A DNA stretch of 64,000 nt, taken from the NCBI GenBank assembly GCA_040766325.1, contig JAXGQR010000001.1, positions 1-64,000 of the forward strand, in the 5' to 3' direction. Shown here one piece after another: positions 38,026-47,314 of this stretch. The translations under genes were made by a program, and so were the position numbers. Origin of the DNA: Dehalobacterium sp040766325. GTDB taxonomy: Bacteria; Bacillota; Dehalobacteriia; Dehalobacteriales; Dehalobacteriaceae. Under the pieces are notes generated by a model. That model ran no database searches and had not been told where the DNA came from. It saw only the letters and a list, made by a program, of their open reading frames with translations. Numbering within the stretch: the stretch's first letter is position 1; the number at the start of each line of letters is the position of its first letter.

Positions 38026-39417
38026 ATGAAACACAATCTAAAAATCCTCATTATCGATGATGAAGAGGCCTTGCGCTCCATACTTGTCCAACGCTTAAAC
38101 CGAAAAGGTTATGACACAATGCAGGCCGGGACGGCCAAGGAGGGCGTGGCCTATGTCAGGGAAAATTTACTTGATATTGTCCTGTTGGATTTAAAGCTAC
38201 CCGATGGGGATGGACTCTCCCTGCTCCCTAAAATAAAAGAGATGCAGCCGGATGTCCAGGTTGTGATGTTAACGGGCCATGGTACTATAGAATCGGCTAT
38301 TGAGGCCATGAAGCTGGGTGCTTATGATTATCTGACCAAACCCTGTAATTTCTCTGAACTGGAAATAACCTTACAAAAGGCTGCAGAACAGCGGCAGCTC
38401 TTAGTAGAAAACAAGGGGCTAAGGCAGGTTGTCAGCCGACAGAATTCTGAACTGAAGATTATTGCCAAAAGCCCGCAAATGTTACGCCTTTTGGAAATGA
38501 CCGGGAAATTTGCCCAAACTGATGCGCCGGTACTGATTCAGGGTGAAAGCGGGGTGGGTAAGGAATTATTTGCCCGGGCAATTCACTTGGGCAGCCCGCG
38601 GGCGAACCGTTCCTATATCCCGTTAAATGCCGGGGCCATTCCCGAGGCTTTGATCGAGAGTGAACTTTTTGGTTATGAGAAAGGTGCTTTTACCGGTGCC
38701 GGGGGACAAAAAATTGGCTTAGTGGAAATGGCTGATAATGGCACACTATTTTTAGACGAAATAGGTGAAATGCCCCTATTATTACAGGTAAAGCTTTTGC
38801 GCTTTTTAGAAACAGGGGAATTTCGCCGCGTGGGGGACACCAGGCTGAGACGGGTAGATGTTCGCATCGTGGCAGCCACCAACCGGGATCTTAAAGAAGA
38901 AGTGAGTCAGGGAAACTTCCGCCAGGATTTGTATTATCGGCTCAACAGCTTGATTTTAGATGTTCCCCCATTAAGGGAGCGCCGGGAAGATATTATTCCT
39001 CTGGCCGAATATTTTTTGGAGAGCAAGAACAAAGGTAACACTGGCGAAGGAAGTTATCACTTATCGCCCCTGACCATAGAACAATTACTTAAGTACGATT
39101 TTCCCGGCAACGTGCGGGAACTAGCTCATCTGATGCAGCGCGGGCAAATATTAACCGGTGACGGAGTTATTGAACCTGGTGACATCTGGCCGGAGAGGCC
39201 AAAAGTGAAATCGGAGATTCCTCAATTAATATCTGCCGGTCAGGATAATCCTGATGCATCTAATACGCGCCAATATCCAACATTAGCGGATGTAGAAAAA
39301 AATTATATTTTATCTGTACTAGAGAAAACAGAGGGGAACCGGACCCAGGCTGCAAAAATTCTGGGCATTAGTGTACGTAACCTTTACCGAAAAATCCAGA
39401 GTTATGGGGTAGAATAA
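38026..39417 (+). CDS. Sigma-54-dependent NtrC-family response regulator
   Basis: 463 residues. Receiver domain with IIDDEEALRS acidic pair and the phosphoryl Asp in VLLDLKLPDGDG (near residue 54) and Lys in YLTKPCN. AAA+ domain: Walker A GESGVGKE, the sigma-54 contact loop ELFGYEKGAFTGA, Walker B GTLFLDEIGEMP. C-terminal Fis-type helix-turn-helix ends in GNRTQAAKILGISVRNLYRK. The ATG at 38026 is preferred over the upstream GTG at 38014, which overlaps the kinase stop. It should act at the three TGACA-N3-TGTCA sites at 34153 with the sigma-54 promoter at 34271. Confidence 0.95.
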   Translation: MKHNLKILIIDDEEALRSILVQRLNRKGYDTMQAGTAKEGVAYVRENLLDIVLLDLKLPDGDGLSLLPKIKEMQPDVQVVMLTGHGTIESAIEAMKLGAYDYLTKPCNFSELEITLQKAAEQRQLLVENKGLRQVVSRQNSELKIIAKSPQMLRLLEMTGKFAQTDAPVLIQGESGVGKELFARAIHLGSPRANRSYIPLNAGAIPEALIESELFGYEKGAFTGAGGQKIGLVEMADNGTLFLDEIGEMPLLLQVKLLRFLETGEFRRVGDTRLRRVDVRIVAATNRDLKEEVSQGNFRQDLYYRLNSLILDVPPLRERREDIIPLAEYFLESKNKGNTGEGSYHLSPLTIEQLLKYDFPGNVRELAHLMQRGQILTGDGVIEPGDIWPERPKVKSEIPQLISAGQDNPDASNTRQYPTLADVEKNYILSVLEKTEGNRTQAAKILGISVRNLYRKIQSYGVE

Positions 39418-39418
39418 G

Positions 39419-40753
39419 ATGGTAAAACAAAATGTTTCTACCGGCGGATGGTCGGATCTTTGGAAACAGGAAGATTATTGGGCGGTATGGATTGGCTTGG
39501 TTATCGTTTTGGCGGCTATTCTATTTAGGAACACAGGCTATAGTTTTTTAAACTTTCTTGTTTTTTCTGTACCTGATTATAGTGAGCCCGCTGTAGCCCT
39601 AGGGTATGTGCAAAATCACATTGCGGCGCTTTTTGGTCTTTATCTGTTCTTTATGCTTTTATTTGCTATTGCGATAAAGGCATTGGGCCACAAAGTGAGT
39701 TCTTTTCTTGTCGGTTTTACGGTGCTTTTTATCCTGAGTACTGTGATCATTGTCTGGGGCTCGTGGAGTATCATGGAAAACTACGGTTTAGAAACCCCTC
39801 TCCTGGCTTTGATTATTGGTCTCTTGATCGGTAATATTTTTCGGGTCCCGAAAGGGATGGACAATGTACTTCAGACCGGTTTTTTTGTGAAGACAGGTAT
39901 TGTCCTAACCGGAGCAACTTTACCCTTTACCCTTATTCTGATGGCAGGGGCAACAGCCTTTGCTCAGGCTTCAATTGTCACCACAGCTACCTTCCTCACG
40001 ATTTACTGGGTGGGCACCCGAATTTTTTCTTTAGATAAGCGATTCGCGGCAACTTTGGCCGCTGGGGGATCTATCTGCGGTGTTTCTGCGGCCATTGCCA
40101 TCGGCGGTGCCATAAAAGCTGAAAAACATCATGTGTCGATTGCGATTTCTGTGCTTATTATCTGGTCAATTTTAATGATTTTTATCTTACCTATTGCCAT
40201 TAATGTACTGGATGTCCCGCCGGGTCCGGCAGGTGCATGGATCGGCACAACACAATTTGCCGATGCACCGGGCATGGTTGCGGCGGCCGCTATTAATGAA
40301 CAAGCAATTAAGACTTTTACGTTGTTGAAGGTAATCGGCCGGGATATGTTTATCGGTATTTGGTGCTTTATTATGGCCCTTTTTTCTATTACCAGATGGA
40401 ATAAAAGGTATGATGGAACAAAGCCTAATACCGCCGATATTTGGATCCGTTTTCCTAAATTTATCTTAGGATTCTTTGTGGCCTCTATTTTAATCACAAT
40501 TTTAACTGCTACTTCAGATATTAATAGCTATAAAGTTATTAACAATAATATTATTAGTCCGATCGGGGAACTGAGAAATTGGGCCTTTATCTTTGCCTTT
40601 CTCTCCATTGGCTTGACCAGCCGGCTCAAGGAACTTACCTTTGAGGGATGGAAACCTTTTGCAGCTATCGGCATGGGTGTTCTGGTCAATATTCCCATAG
40701 CATATCTGCTATCGGTAGTAATTATGGGCAGTTATTGGGCTGCTATTAAGTAA
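39419..40753 (+). CDS. YeiH/UPF0324 family putative exporter, copy 2
   Basis: 444 residues, starting one base after the regulator stop, so probably co-transcribed with it. Highly similar to copy 1 throughout: SDLWKQEDYWAVWIGLVIVL, VKTGIVLTGATLPFTL, AAGGSICGVSAAIAIGGAIKAEKHHVS, and QFADAPGMVAAAAINEQAIKTF. The pair arose by duplication around the two-component system. Its separate placement suggests basal expression with the sensor genes while copy 1 is induced through sigma-54. Substrate inferred to be an inorganic or organic sulfur anion; not proven. Confidence 0.88.
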   Translation: MVKQNVSTGGWSDLWKQEDYWAVWIGLVIVLAAILFRNTGYSFLNFLVFSVPDYSEPAVALGYVQNHIAALFGLYLFFMLLFAIAIKALGHKVSSFLVGFTVLFILSTVIIVWGSWSIMENYGLETPLLALIIGLLIGNIFRVPKGMDNVLQTGFFVKTGIVLTGATLPFTLILMAGATAFAQASIVTTATFLTIYWVGTRIFSLDKRFAATLAAGGSICGVSAAIAIGGAIKAEKHHVSIAISVLIIWSILMIFILPIAINVLDVPPGPAGAWIGTTQFADAPGMVAAAAINEQAIKTFTLLKVIGRDMFIGIWCFIMALFSITRWNKRYDGTKPNTADIWIRFPKFILGFFVASILITILTATSDINSYKVINNNIISPIGELRNWAFIFAFLSIGLTSRLKELTFEGWKPFAAIGMGVLVNIPIAYLLSVVIMGSYWAAIK

Positions 40754-40940
40754 GGTAATTCTGTAACGGAATTAAGTAACGCAAATAAGTAACGTAAATA
40801 AGTTAGGGATTCTATAAGATTAAATGAAGATTAAATGAAGTTTTAATGAAGATTATTTGAAAATTATATAAAAATTAAATGGAAATTAGTGAAATATAGA
40901 TAATTTATCAAGTTAAATTTTTACAGAGGGGAGAAAAGAT

Positions 40941-41308
40941 ATGCATCCAGATAATGAAACCTGTGTCCAAAGGGCTCGATTCTTTTTTCATTTCTTTGAG
41001 AAAAAAGATTGGTTACCTGGTGAGAGGCCGCCACTAGCCGACATTGTTAAAGCGAAAAATTTGCGCCCGGAAGCAATTCGCAATCTAAATAAATTTCTGC
41101 ATACTAGATTAGACAGGATCGCAAAAATGATGGAGCTTTTAATGGAAGCTCATGATGATTGGGCTATTACAGGCAAAAAAACCAGGTTTTACCGGAAACG
41201 GAAACCTTTGACTTCAACAAGGCGCTGCAGGTTTTAAAAGAAAATGGTTTTCATGATGACGAGTTTATCTTAAAGGTTGAATATACCCGCAAATGGGGCG
41301 TTTTATAA
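40941..41308 (+). CDS. Hypothetical protein, one frameshift
   Basis: Start behind AGAGGGGAGAAAAGAT. First frame: VQRARFFFHFFEKKDWLPGE..RNLNKFLHTRLDRIAKMMELL up to WAITGKK (about residue 76). After one indel near 41175 another frame continues NQVLPETETFDFNKALQVL then a Lys/Asp-rich end FILKVEYTRKWGVL, giving about 122 residues. No family recognised. Helical, charged, cytoplasmic. It sits between the YeiH module and a degenerate DUF3231-like gene. Confidence 0.5.
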
Positions 41309-41313
41309 GGCAA

Positions 41314-41520
41314 TATTGTCAGGATTGTCAGGGGGACGGGTTGGATTGTCAGGGGGACGGGGTTGTTGACAATCCGATTGTCTCGGGGAGGGGGTTATCA
41401 ACTCCGAGGGCAACCAAAGGTTTCCGCCAGTTCACAGCTTATAAAATATCACAAAACCGCCTACGGCAGCGCCTTTTTGTCAACAGAAGTTGTCACCAAC
41501 CCCGTCCCCTTGACAATCCA
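41314..41520. repeat. Composite type-A palindromic repeats, copy 5
   Basis: Several left arms (GATTGTCAGGGGGACGGG repeated), a divergent middle of about 110 bases, and a right arm AGTTGTCACCAACCCCGTCC..TTGACAATCC. It looks like nested or recombined copies of the same element. Confidence 0.7.
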
Positions 41521-41527
41521 CTAAAGT

Positions 41528-42439
41528 TTAAGAGATATAGACAGGTTCTTCCATAATCCATCCTCTTAACTTACCAATCTTGTTCCCATCAATAAAACTC
41601 ATTTCATCAAATGTGAGTTTTATAAAGAATTTTCTTAAGTCATCATTAGCAGTAATTTCACTTATCAAAGAACTACAACGATAAAGCGTCCTTCATACCA
41701 CGAAGGATGCTATTATACATATATCTGTCTTCTAATAAATCTTTATTTTCAAATAATGGTTCAATAACGGAGTATCTTTTAGGTAGGGATATGCCGAATT
41801 CCAATAACTATCTTCTATGGCTTTGATTTCTTTTTTCAAGTATTTTTATACCGCTTTTTAACAGGGCGGTAAACTCTTCATGACGGGTTGTGGCACTATA
41901 TATTAAGGTTTGGCGGCTGTTTTGATACCTGTAGGCCAGGTGTTCAAAAAGTAGATAGACTTCATTAGCGGCAATAACCTCTTTGGTATGGGCAGAGGTA
42001 TTGGGATATAGGCGGTAAGGAAGGCCAATTTTTATGCTTTAAAAAATGGATGAAACTATCGACTCGCTTTAATGCGGTTTTTGCCAATTTAGTGGTGAAT
42101 TCTCTGATATCGTCACTGATAAATTGATCTTTTAACGCATGCATTAAGCGCATGGTATCAACACTCATGGATAAATATAATTTTTGTGCTGTTCCCTTGT
42201 CTTTGTACATTTCCGAGTTGCCGCTTACATTGATATCTCTGAGACCTGGTTCCGGTCCGGTGACACCATATTTCTCCAACAATTTTTTCCAGTTTTCGAC
42301 ATTCATCTTGATAGTCGTCAAGAGTTTTAGTTACAAGTACCAAAAAATCTTTATCATGAATGAAATTTTTTAATTCATTGAAGGTATCAACCAGAATATA
42401 TCGATCAAATAAGCATCTCCAAAGTGTATATGTCTGCAT
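41528..42439 (-). pseudogene. Degenerate DUF3231-like protein, paralogue of 52216
   Basis: Fragments in three frames line up with the intact 328-residue protein at 52216: LWRCLFDRYILVDTFNELKN, GPEPGLRDINVSGNSEMYKD, MRLMHALKDQFISDDIREFT, then in another frame ANEVYLLFEHLAYRYQNSRQ and a C-terminal GWIMEEPVYIS. At least three frame changes and internal stops. No product expected. DUF3231-type proteins are made of two ferritin-like helical repeats. Confidence 0.65.
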
Positions 42440-42582
42440 ACAACCAATTTTTTTATTTCATTTTTTCTTTGGGTTTTGTGTAAACAAATTATCAGAACCT
42501 CCTAAAAATTTGAGTGTTGTCCTGATATTATTATGTAATCTTTGCAAAAAGATTATGTAAGTTATCTGAGGGACGAGGTTAG

Positions 42583-42632
42583 GCGGGGTTGGTGACAACT
42601 TAAGTTGTCACCAACCCCGTCCCCCTGGCAAT
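42583..42632. repeat. Type-A palindromic repeat, copy 6
   Basis: GGGGTTGGTGACAACTT / AAGTTGTCACCAACCCC, a perfect 17-bp-arm palindrome with no loop, then GTCCCCCTGGCAATC. Nearly identical core to the copy at 50437. Confidence 0.88.
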
Positions 42633-42711
42633 CTATTAATCTTATGTTGTGCAGGTAACTGTCGGTGAATGTCGAAATAAGATATATGCAACTAGGTAAG
42701 GGTTAAGACCG

Positions 42712-42739
42712 CAGATACTTAGAAGACACGTAGTATCTG
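42712..42739. promoter_or_regulatory. Inverted repeat upstream of the broken Crp-type gene
   Basis: CAGATACT / AGTATCTG, 8-base arms 12 bases apart, 33 bases before the start codon at 42772. Could be an operator or leader hairpin. Confidence 0.4.
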
Positions 42740-42771
42740 TCTCTCATTAGTTTTAGGGGGGGATAAGGATA

Positions 42772-43478
42772 ATGATTTTAAATCCTCGTGATATAGATAA
42801 CTTATTCAACTATTGGCCATTAATGTCCGGCAAAATAGAAGAAAATGATCTTTCTTTCGTCAAAGAGTGCAACAAGATCGGCGTCAAAAGAACCTTTAGA
42901 AAGGGGGAGATCATAACCGCCATTGGTGAATATGTCTCATGTATCTATTTATTGAACAAGGGGATGACGATAACTACAGTTATTGGCCAAAATGGTTTTG
43001 AAAAAGTAATATCTATTTGCAACCACCTTGGATTTTTAATGATGCCCCTTTACTTCTCAATCTAGATACCAGGTTGGAAGTTAGGGCTTTAACAGATTGC
43101 GAGATTGTGATTATTACTTTAAACAAGTGGTTGGACGTGCTTTATTCTAACAAATATTATCTGGAAGTATATTTAAAATATACGGCAAGAAGACGTTATG
43201 CAATTTCTAACCAATTAGTAGATGTATGGGACCTAAATCCCACACAAATCATATTTAAAATGCTCGTTTGTATGGCAAAAGAATCCGAATAGAAAAATAA
43301 TGACCTTATAACCATCAAAATAACCCAAAGAGAATTGGCAAACTTATGTGGTTTGCATCGGGTTGTCGTTGCAAGGGCTTTTAAAAGATTAAAGGAAATT
43401 GATGTTATCAAAGAAACAAATAAGTCCACAGTAATTATATGTGCGGATTTAAGTGCGATATCATTTAGTGATTTATAA
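42772..43478 (+). pseudogene. Crp/Fnr family regulator with frameshift and in-frame TAG
   Basis: Start behind GGGGGGGATAAGGATA. First frame reads FRKGEIITAIGEYVSCIYLLNKGM, the beta-roll of a Crp/Fnr effector domain, then leaves frame near 43020. The second frame gives IFNDAPLLLNLDTRLEVRAL and FKMLVCMAKESE, stops at a TAG at 43290, and continues in the same frame as NNDLITIKITQRELANLCGL then HRVVVARAFKRLKEIDVI, a complete helix-turn-helix. The protein would be about 235 residues. Both breaks argue for a pseudogene or sequence errors. A Crp-type palindrome at 43628 lies between it and the next operon. Confidence 0.8.
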
Positions 43479-43525
43479 ATTAATTTTAAAAAGATAATTT
43501 ACTGCTCCAAACTCCACAAAAATTG

Positions 43526-43565
43526 CCCGTAGCCATTGGGAATCGAAGGCTATGGGTTTTTTATT
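43526..43565 (+). terminator. Terminator after the Crp-type gene
   Basis: CCCGTAGCC / GGCTATGGG stem (one wobble pair) followed by TTTTTTATTT, about 48 bases after the stop. Confidence 0.8.
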
Positions 43566-43627
43566 TCCTGAAAGTAATTAGGCTTCGTCGGATGACGAGC
43601 CGGTTAATAAAAAATTAATAACAACAT

Positions 43628-43645
43628 CTGTAACAGCAGTTACAG
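43628..43645. promoter_or_regulatory. Candidate Crp/Fnr-family operator
   Basis: CTGTAACAGCAGTTACAG, a perfect 7-4-7 palindrome with the TGTAA-N6-TTACA form of Crp/Fnr sites. Located about 190 bases before the oxidoreductase at 43838. Similar in shape to the site at 28048-28063. Confidence 0.6.
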
Positions 43646-43837
43646 ACGAAGTATTAGACAAACATTATACTGATCATAAAATATCAATTTGGGTTAGAGA
43701 ATTCTTTGTGCACAAGAATTTTGAGGTAAATCAAAAAAACAAAATACTATTCGGAGGTGAATATTGGGACTAAGGTGTAAGAAAGCTCACCAAAATTTTA
43801 CTAAATACTTTACTAATTGGATTGGAGTGACGGAATT

Positions 43838-45480
43838 ATGATAATCAGCATTGACCATACCAAATGTCGAGGCTGTGGCACATGTGTTGATCGTTGTCCT
43901 TTGGATACTATTAGGTTAGATACTAAGTCAAACGAAGTACCTTTATGCAGTGAAGCTTGTCCCGCAGGTATAGATATTCGGGGCGTGAATTATCTAAGAA
44001 AATTTGGAATGCTCGATGAAGCCTTAAAGTTAATGCAAGAAAAAATGCCCTTCCCGGCAATTACCGGACGTGTTTGTTTTCATCCCTGCGAAACAAAATG
44101 CAGCCGAAATGAAGTTGATGCAGCCGTTAACATTAATGGCCTTGAGCGTTTTATTGGAGACTATGGGTTAAATAATGAAGAAGTTACACGTATACCACGA
44201 CTCCACAATCGAAAAAATGCCATAATTGGTTCCGGTCCTGCAGGTCTCGCTTGTGCGTATTATCTAGTCGGTATGGGTTATCCGGTTAAAGTCTTTGAGG
44301 CTCAGGATGAATTAGGCGGTATGTTGCGATATGGTATACCTGAATATAGATTGCCCAATGAGATTTTGGATGCTCAAATTAATGTTCTGGAAAAAATAGG
44401 AGTAGAGTTTGAGGTCAATACCGTGCTGGGAACCGACTTTACTCTGGAAGATCTTAAAAATCAAGGTTATAAATCAATGTTCCTGGCAATTGGCGCCCAA
44501 TTAAGCAAAAAAATTGATATTGAAGGCAGTAGCCTCAAAGGGGTCTTTTGGGGATTAGATTTCTTAAAAGACGTTAATGCCCAAAAAGCAGGTAAAATCG
44601 CCGGCAAGGTATTGGTAATCGGCGGTGGTAATGTGGCGATGGATGTGGCGATGGCGGCGCTGCGCTTGGGGGCGGATTCGGTTGAGATCGCTTGCTTAGA
44701 GACGGAGGACGAAATGCCGGCTCATAAGCATAATATCAAAGACGTTATTGATGAAGGCATTAAGATCAACCCATCTTGGGGACCAAAACGAATCGTAGGA
44801 GACAATGGTAAGGTTAGGGAAGTAGAGTTTGTATGCTGCACAAAGGTTATTGACGGTGCAGGTGAATTTAATCCCACCTTTGACGCTACGCAAACAAAAT
44901 CCATTAAAGCAGATATTGTGGTGCTAGCTATAGGACAAGAGTGTAATTTAGCCGGGATCCCGGACGAGATTAATAACCAGGGTAAAGGCATTGTGGCAAA
45001 TAAAGCTACCCTTGAGACCCCCTTGCCGGTGTTTTTGCCGGAGGAGATGCCGTATCAGGCCCCGCGTCTGTGGTGGAGGCGATTGCTTCTGGAAGGCGGG
45101 CAGCAAAAGCGATTGACAACTATTACTATAGTCATGACGTGAGAGGTCTTACTAACGACCAAATAACAATCCCCAGCGAGGATACGGAGTCGGCCAATGT
45201 TGTGCAGAAACCACCGCATGATAAGATTCTACATATTGCAAGAAATGAGGCTTCGGTGCTGCCCGTCGTGGAAAGGACCAAAAACTTTTTGGAGTTTATC
45301 ATTGGTTTTGACGAAGAGACAGCGGAAAGGGAAGTCCAAAGATGTATGACGTGCGGGAGTAAAGCTTATATTGCCTATCCTGACGACTGTATGACTTGTT
45401 ACCAGTGTGAGTTACAGTGTCCGGATGAAGCTATCTATGTTCATCCTTTCAAAGAACTATTGCCTCGGGCAATACGCTAA
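43838..45480 (+). CDS. Fe-S/FAD/NAD(P) oxidoreductase (GltD/NfnB-like) with terminal ferredoxin domains, one frameshift
   Basis: Start at ATG 43838 (GGAGTG upstream). N-terminal 4Fe-4S motif CRGCGTCVDRCP, then Fer4_20 (CSEACPAGIDIRG, CFHPCETKCSR), FAD site GSGPAGLACAYYL, NAD(P) site GGGNVAMDVAMAALRLGA. The frame breaks near 45023: one G missing in CCGGTG; restoring it gives GVFAGGDAVSGPASVVEAIA and a C-terminal ferredoxin region with CMTCGSKAY and CMTCYQCELQCPDEA. About 546 residues in all. It would move electrons between NAD(P)H and ferredoxin-like centres to the flavoprotein encoded 40 bases downstream. Likely cytoplasmic. Confidence 0.85.
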
Positions 45481-45519
45481 ATTTTCAGACTCAATTAAAA
45501 AAAGGCGAGGGTGGTAGGT

Positions 45520-47241
45520 ATGAATAATTTAAGTAAATTAGGCAAGATTGTTGAGACAGATGCACTAATTATTGGTGGTGGTTCTTCGGGTTTATGGGCA
45601 GCTAATAAGATAAAGAGTTTAGATAGTAATCTGGATGTTTTAGTTGTAGACAAGGGTGCTCGTGATTGGGGCGGTCTCATGTCTATGTCCGGTGGGGATT
45701 TTGATGTTGTTTTCCCTGGGGAAAGCGTTGATGATTGGGTTCAGGAATTTGTGTATTATTGGGATGGTCTTTGTGAACAAGATCTCATGGAAAAATTGCT
45801 CACACACTCTTATGAAAGATTCAAGGATTATGAAAGACTCGGATGTGAGTTTTTAAAAAAACCGGATGGCAGTTATAAAGGTGTGCCGCAGCGGGGATTG
45901 AAACACGTAAAAATGTATCCTTCCAAATTAAAGGGAACCGGCGGCAAGGATATGGCCCAAGTGGTCATCAAGGAAGCGGAACGCCTGGGCGTTAAACGTA
46001 TGGGCAGAACTCTTGTTACCGAGTTAATTAAAAACGGGAACAAAGTAGTAGGGGTGGTCGGTTTTAATTATCGCAGCGGCGAATTCTATATCTTTAAGGC
46101 AAAGGCGGTGCTGATTACTACTGGTGTTGGCGGGTGGAAGTCATCTTATATGCAGAATTCAGCGACCGGTGAAGGTATGGGCATGGTCTTTAAAGCCGGG
46201 GTTAAACTGAAAAACTTTGAATTTGCCAGGGTGTGGAATGTTCCTAGACTGTATTCATATGAAGGACAAACGGCCCTATTCCCCTTAGGGGCAAGATTCA
46301 TTAACGCTGAAGGTGAGCCTTTTATGGATAGATATTCCCCTGTATTAGGCAATAATACCGACCCCCATTATATGACCTTGGCTATGGCCTATGAGGCAAG
46401 GGCCGGCAGGGCTCCTTTCTATCTGGATATCAGTCAGGTCAAAGCGGAAGATCTGGAGTTAGTAAAACCACAAACCGGCTGGCAAGTGATAAACTACGAT
46501 AAACTGGTGGAATTGGGCATAGATTACATGAAGGAAAATACAGAATGGATGCCTCAGCTGCAAAGATCCTTCGGGGGCGTGGATACCGATATTGAAGGTA
46601 GAACCTCAGTTGAAGGGTTGTTTGCAGCAGGTTGCGCACGTCCTTTAGTCCCAGGGTGCTATAACGGCGGTTTTGCTTTATTTACCACGTCTGTTATGGG
46701 AAGCATGGTGGGAGAAACTGTGGCAGATTATATTGGATCCAGTGAAACATCATCATTTCCATTAGAAGCCGATGAAGTTAAAGAGATCAAAAAGCAGTTG
46801 TATCATCCCTTAGGAAAACCCGGAATTCCTCCCAAAGAGATTCTGCGGGCAATTCAGGAAGTTGTATATCCAATAGATGTGTGCAAGCTCAAGAGTGAGA
46901 AAAGCTTGCAAAACGCATTAAGCAAGCTTGAAGAGATAAAAGAGGACCTGTTGCCGCAAATGACTGCTCCAGATGCCCACTATCTATTAAAACTGAGGGA
47001 AGTACAGGGTATCGCCTTTGTTACCGAACTATATCTGAGGGCTTCCTTGTTTAGAAAAGAGTCACGGGCAGGTCACTACAGGGAAGATTATCCCAAACGT
47101 GATGATCAAAACTGGTTAAAATGGGTAATGATTAGTAAGAAAGATGGAGAAATCCACTTAGACACTGAACCTGTACCTTTCCATAAGTATAAGTTCCAAC
47201 CCCCTGTTCCTAGCTATATGGATAATTTCCGCTTTGAGTAA
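45520..47241 (+). CDS. Fumarate-reductase-like FAD-binding flavoprotein
   Basis: 573 residues from ATG 45520 behind AGGGTGGTAGGT. N-terminal dinucleotide-binding motif IIGGGSSGLWAANKI, GGLMSMSGGDFDVV for FAD, an active-site-like region (GARFINAEGEPFMDRYSP, AMAYEARAGRAPFYLDIS), and RTSVEGLFAAGCARPLVPGC..GGFA for the second FAD segment. The layout resembles fumarate reductase/APS reductase alpha and related oxidases; no membrane anchor or FMN domain. With the Fe-S reductase upstream and a TAXI-TRAP transporter downstream, it probably acts on an imported organic acid. Direction (reduction as electron acceptor or oxidation) is unknown. Confidence 0.88.
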   Translation: MNNLSKLGKIVETDALIIGGGSSGLWAANKIKSLDSNLDVLVVDKGARDWGGLMSMSGGDFDVVFPGESVDDWVQEFVYYWDGLCEQDLMEKLLTHSYERFKDYERLGCEFLKKPDGSYKGVPQRGLKHVKMYPSKLKGTGGKDMAQVVIKEAERLGVKRMGRTLVTELIKNGNKVVGVVGFNYRSGEFYIFKAKAVLITTGVGGWKSSYMQNSATGEGMGMVFKAGVKLKNFEFARVWNVPRLYSYEGQTALFPLGARFINAEGEPFMDRYSPVLGNNTDPHYMTLAMAYEARAGRAPFYLDISQVKAEDLELVKPQTGWQVINYDKLVELGIDYMKENTEWMPQLQRSFGGVDTDIEGRTSVEGLFAAGCARPLVPGCYNGGFALFTTSVMGSMVGETVADYIGSSETSSFPLEADEVKEIKKQLYHPLGKPGIPPKEILRAIQEVVYPIDVCKLKSEKSLQNALSKLEEIKEDLLPQMTAPDAHYLLKLREVQGIAFVTELYLRASLFRKESRAGHYREDYPKRDDQNWLKWVMISKKDGEIHLDTEPVPFHKYKFQPPVPSYMDNFRFE

Positions 47242-47314
47242 ATACTAGAGCAGTAAATGATAAAGTGATAGTAAGAAGTACGTTCACAAAACATAAGAAG
47301 ATGGAGGTGTCGGT

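Noticed and set aside
40754..40940. Possible sigma-54 promoter before the 40941 gene
   Set aside because: No TGGC-N8-TTGC match was found there; only AT-rich direct repeats (AAATTAAATG-like).
41314..41520. CRISPR-like array from repeated GATTGTCAGGGGGACGGG units
   Set aside because: The units are arms of the dispersed palindromic repeat, without regular spacers, and no cas genes are present.
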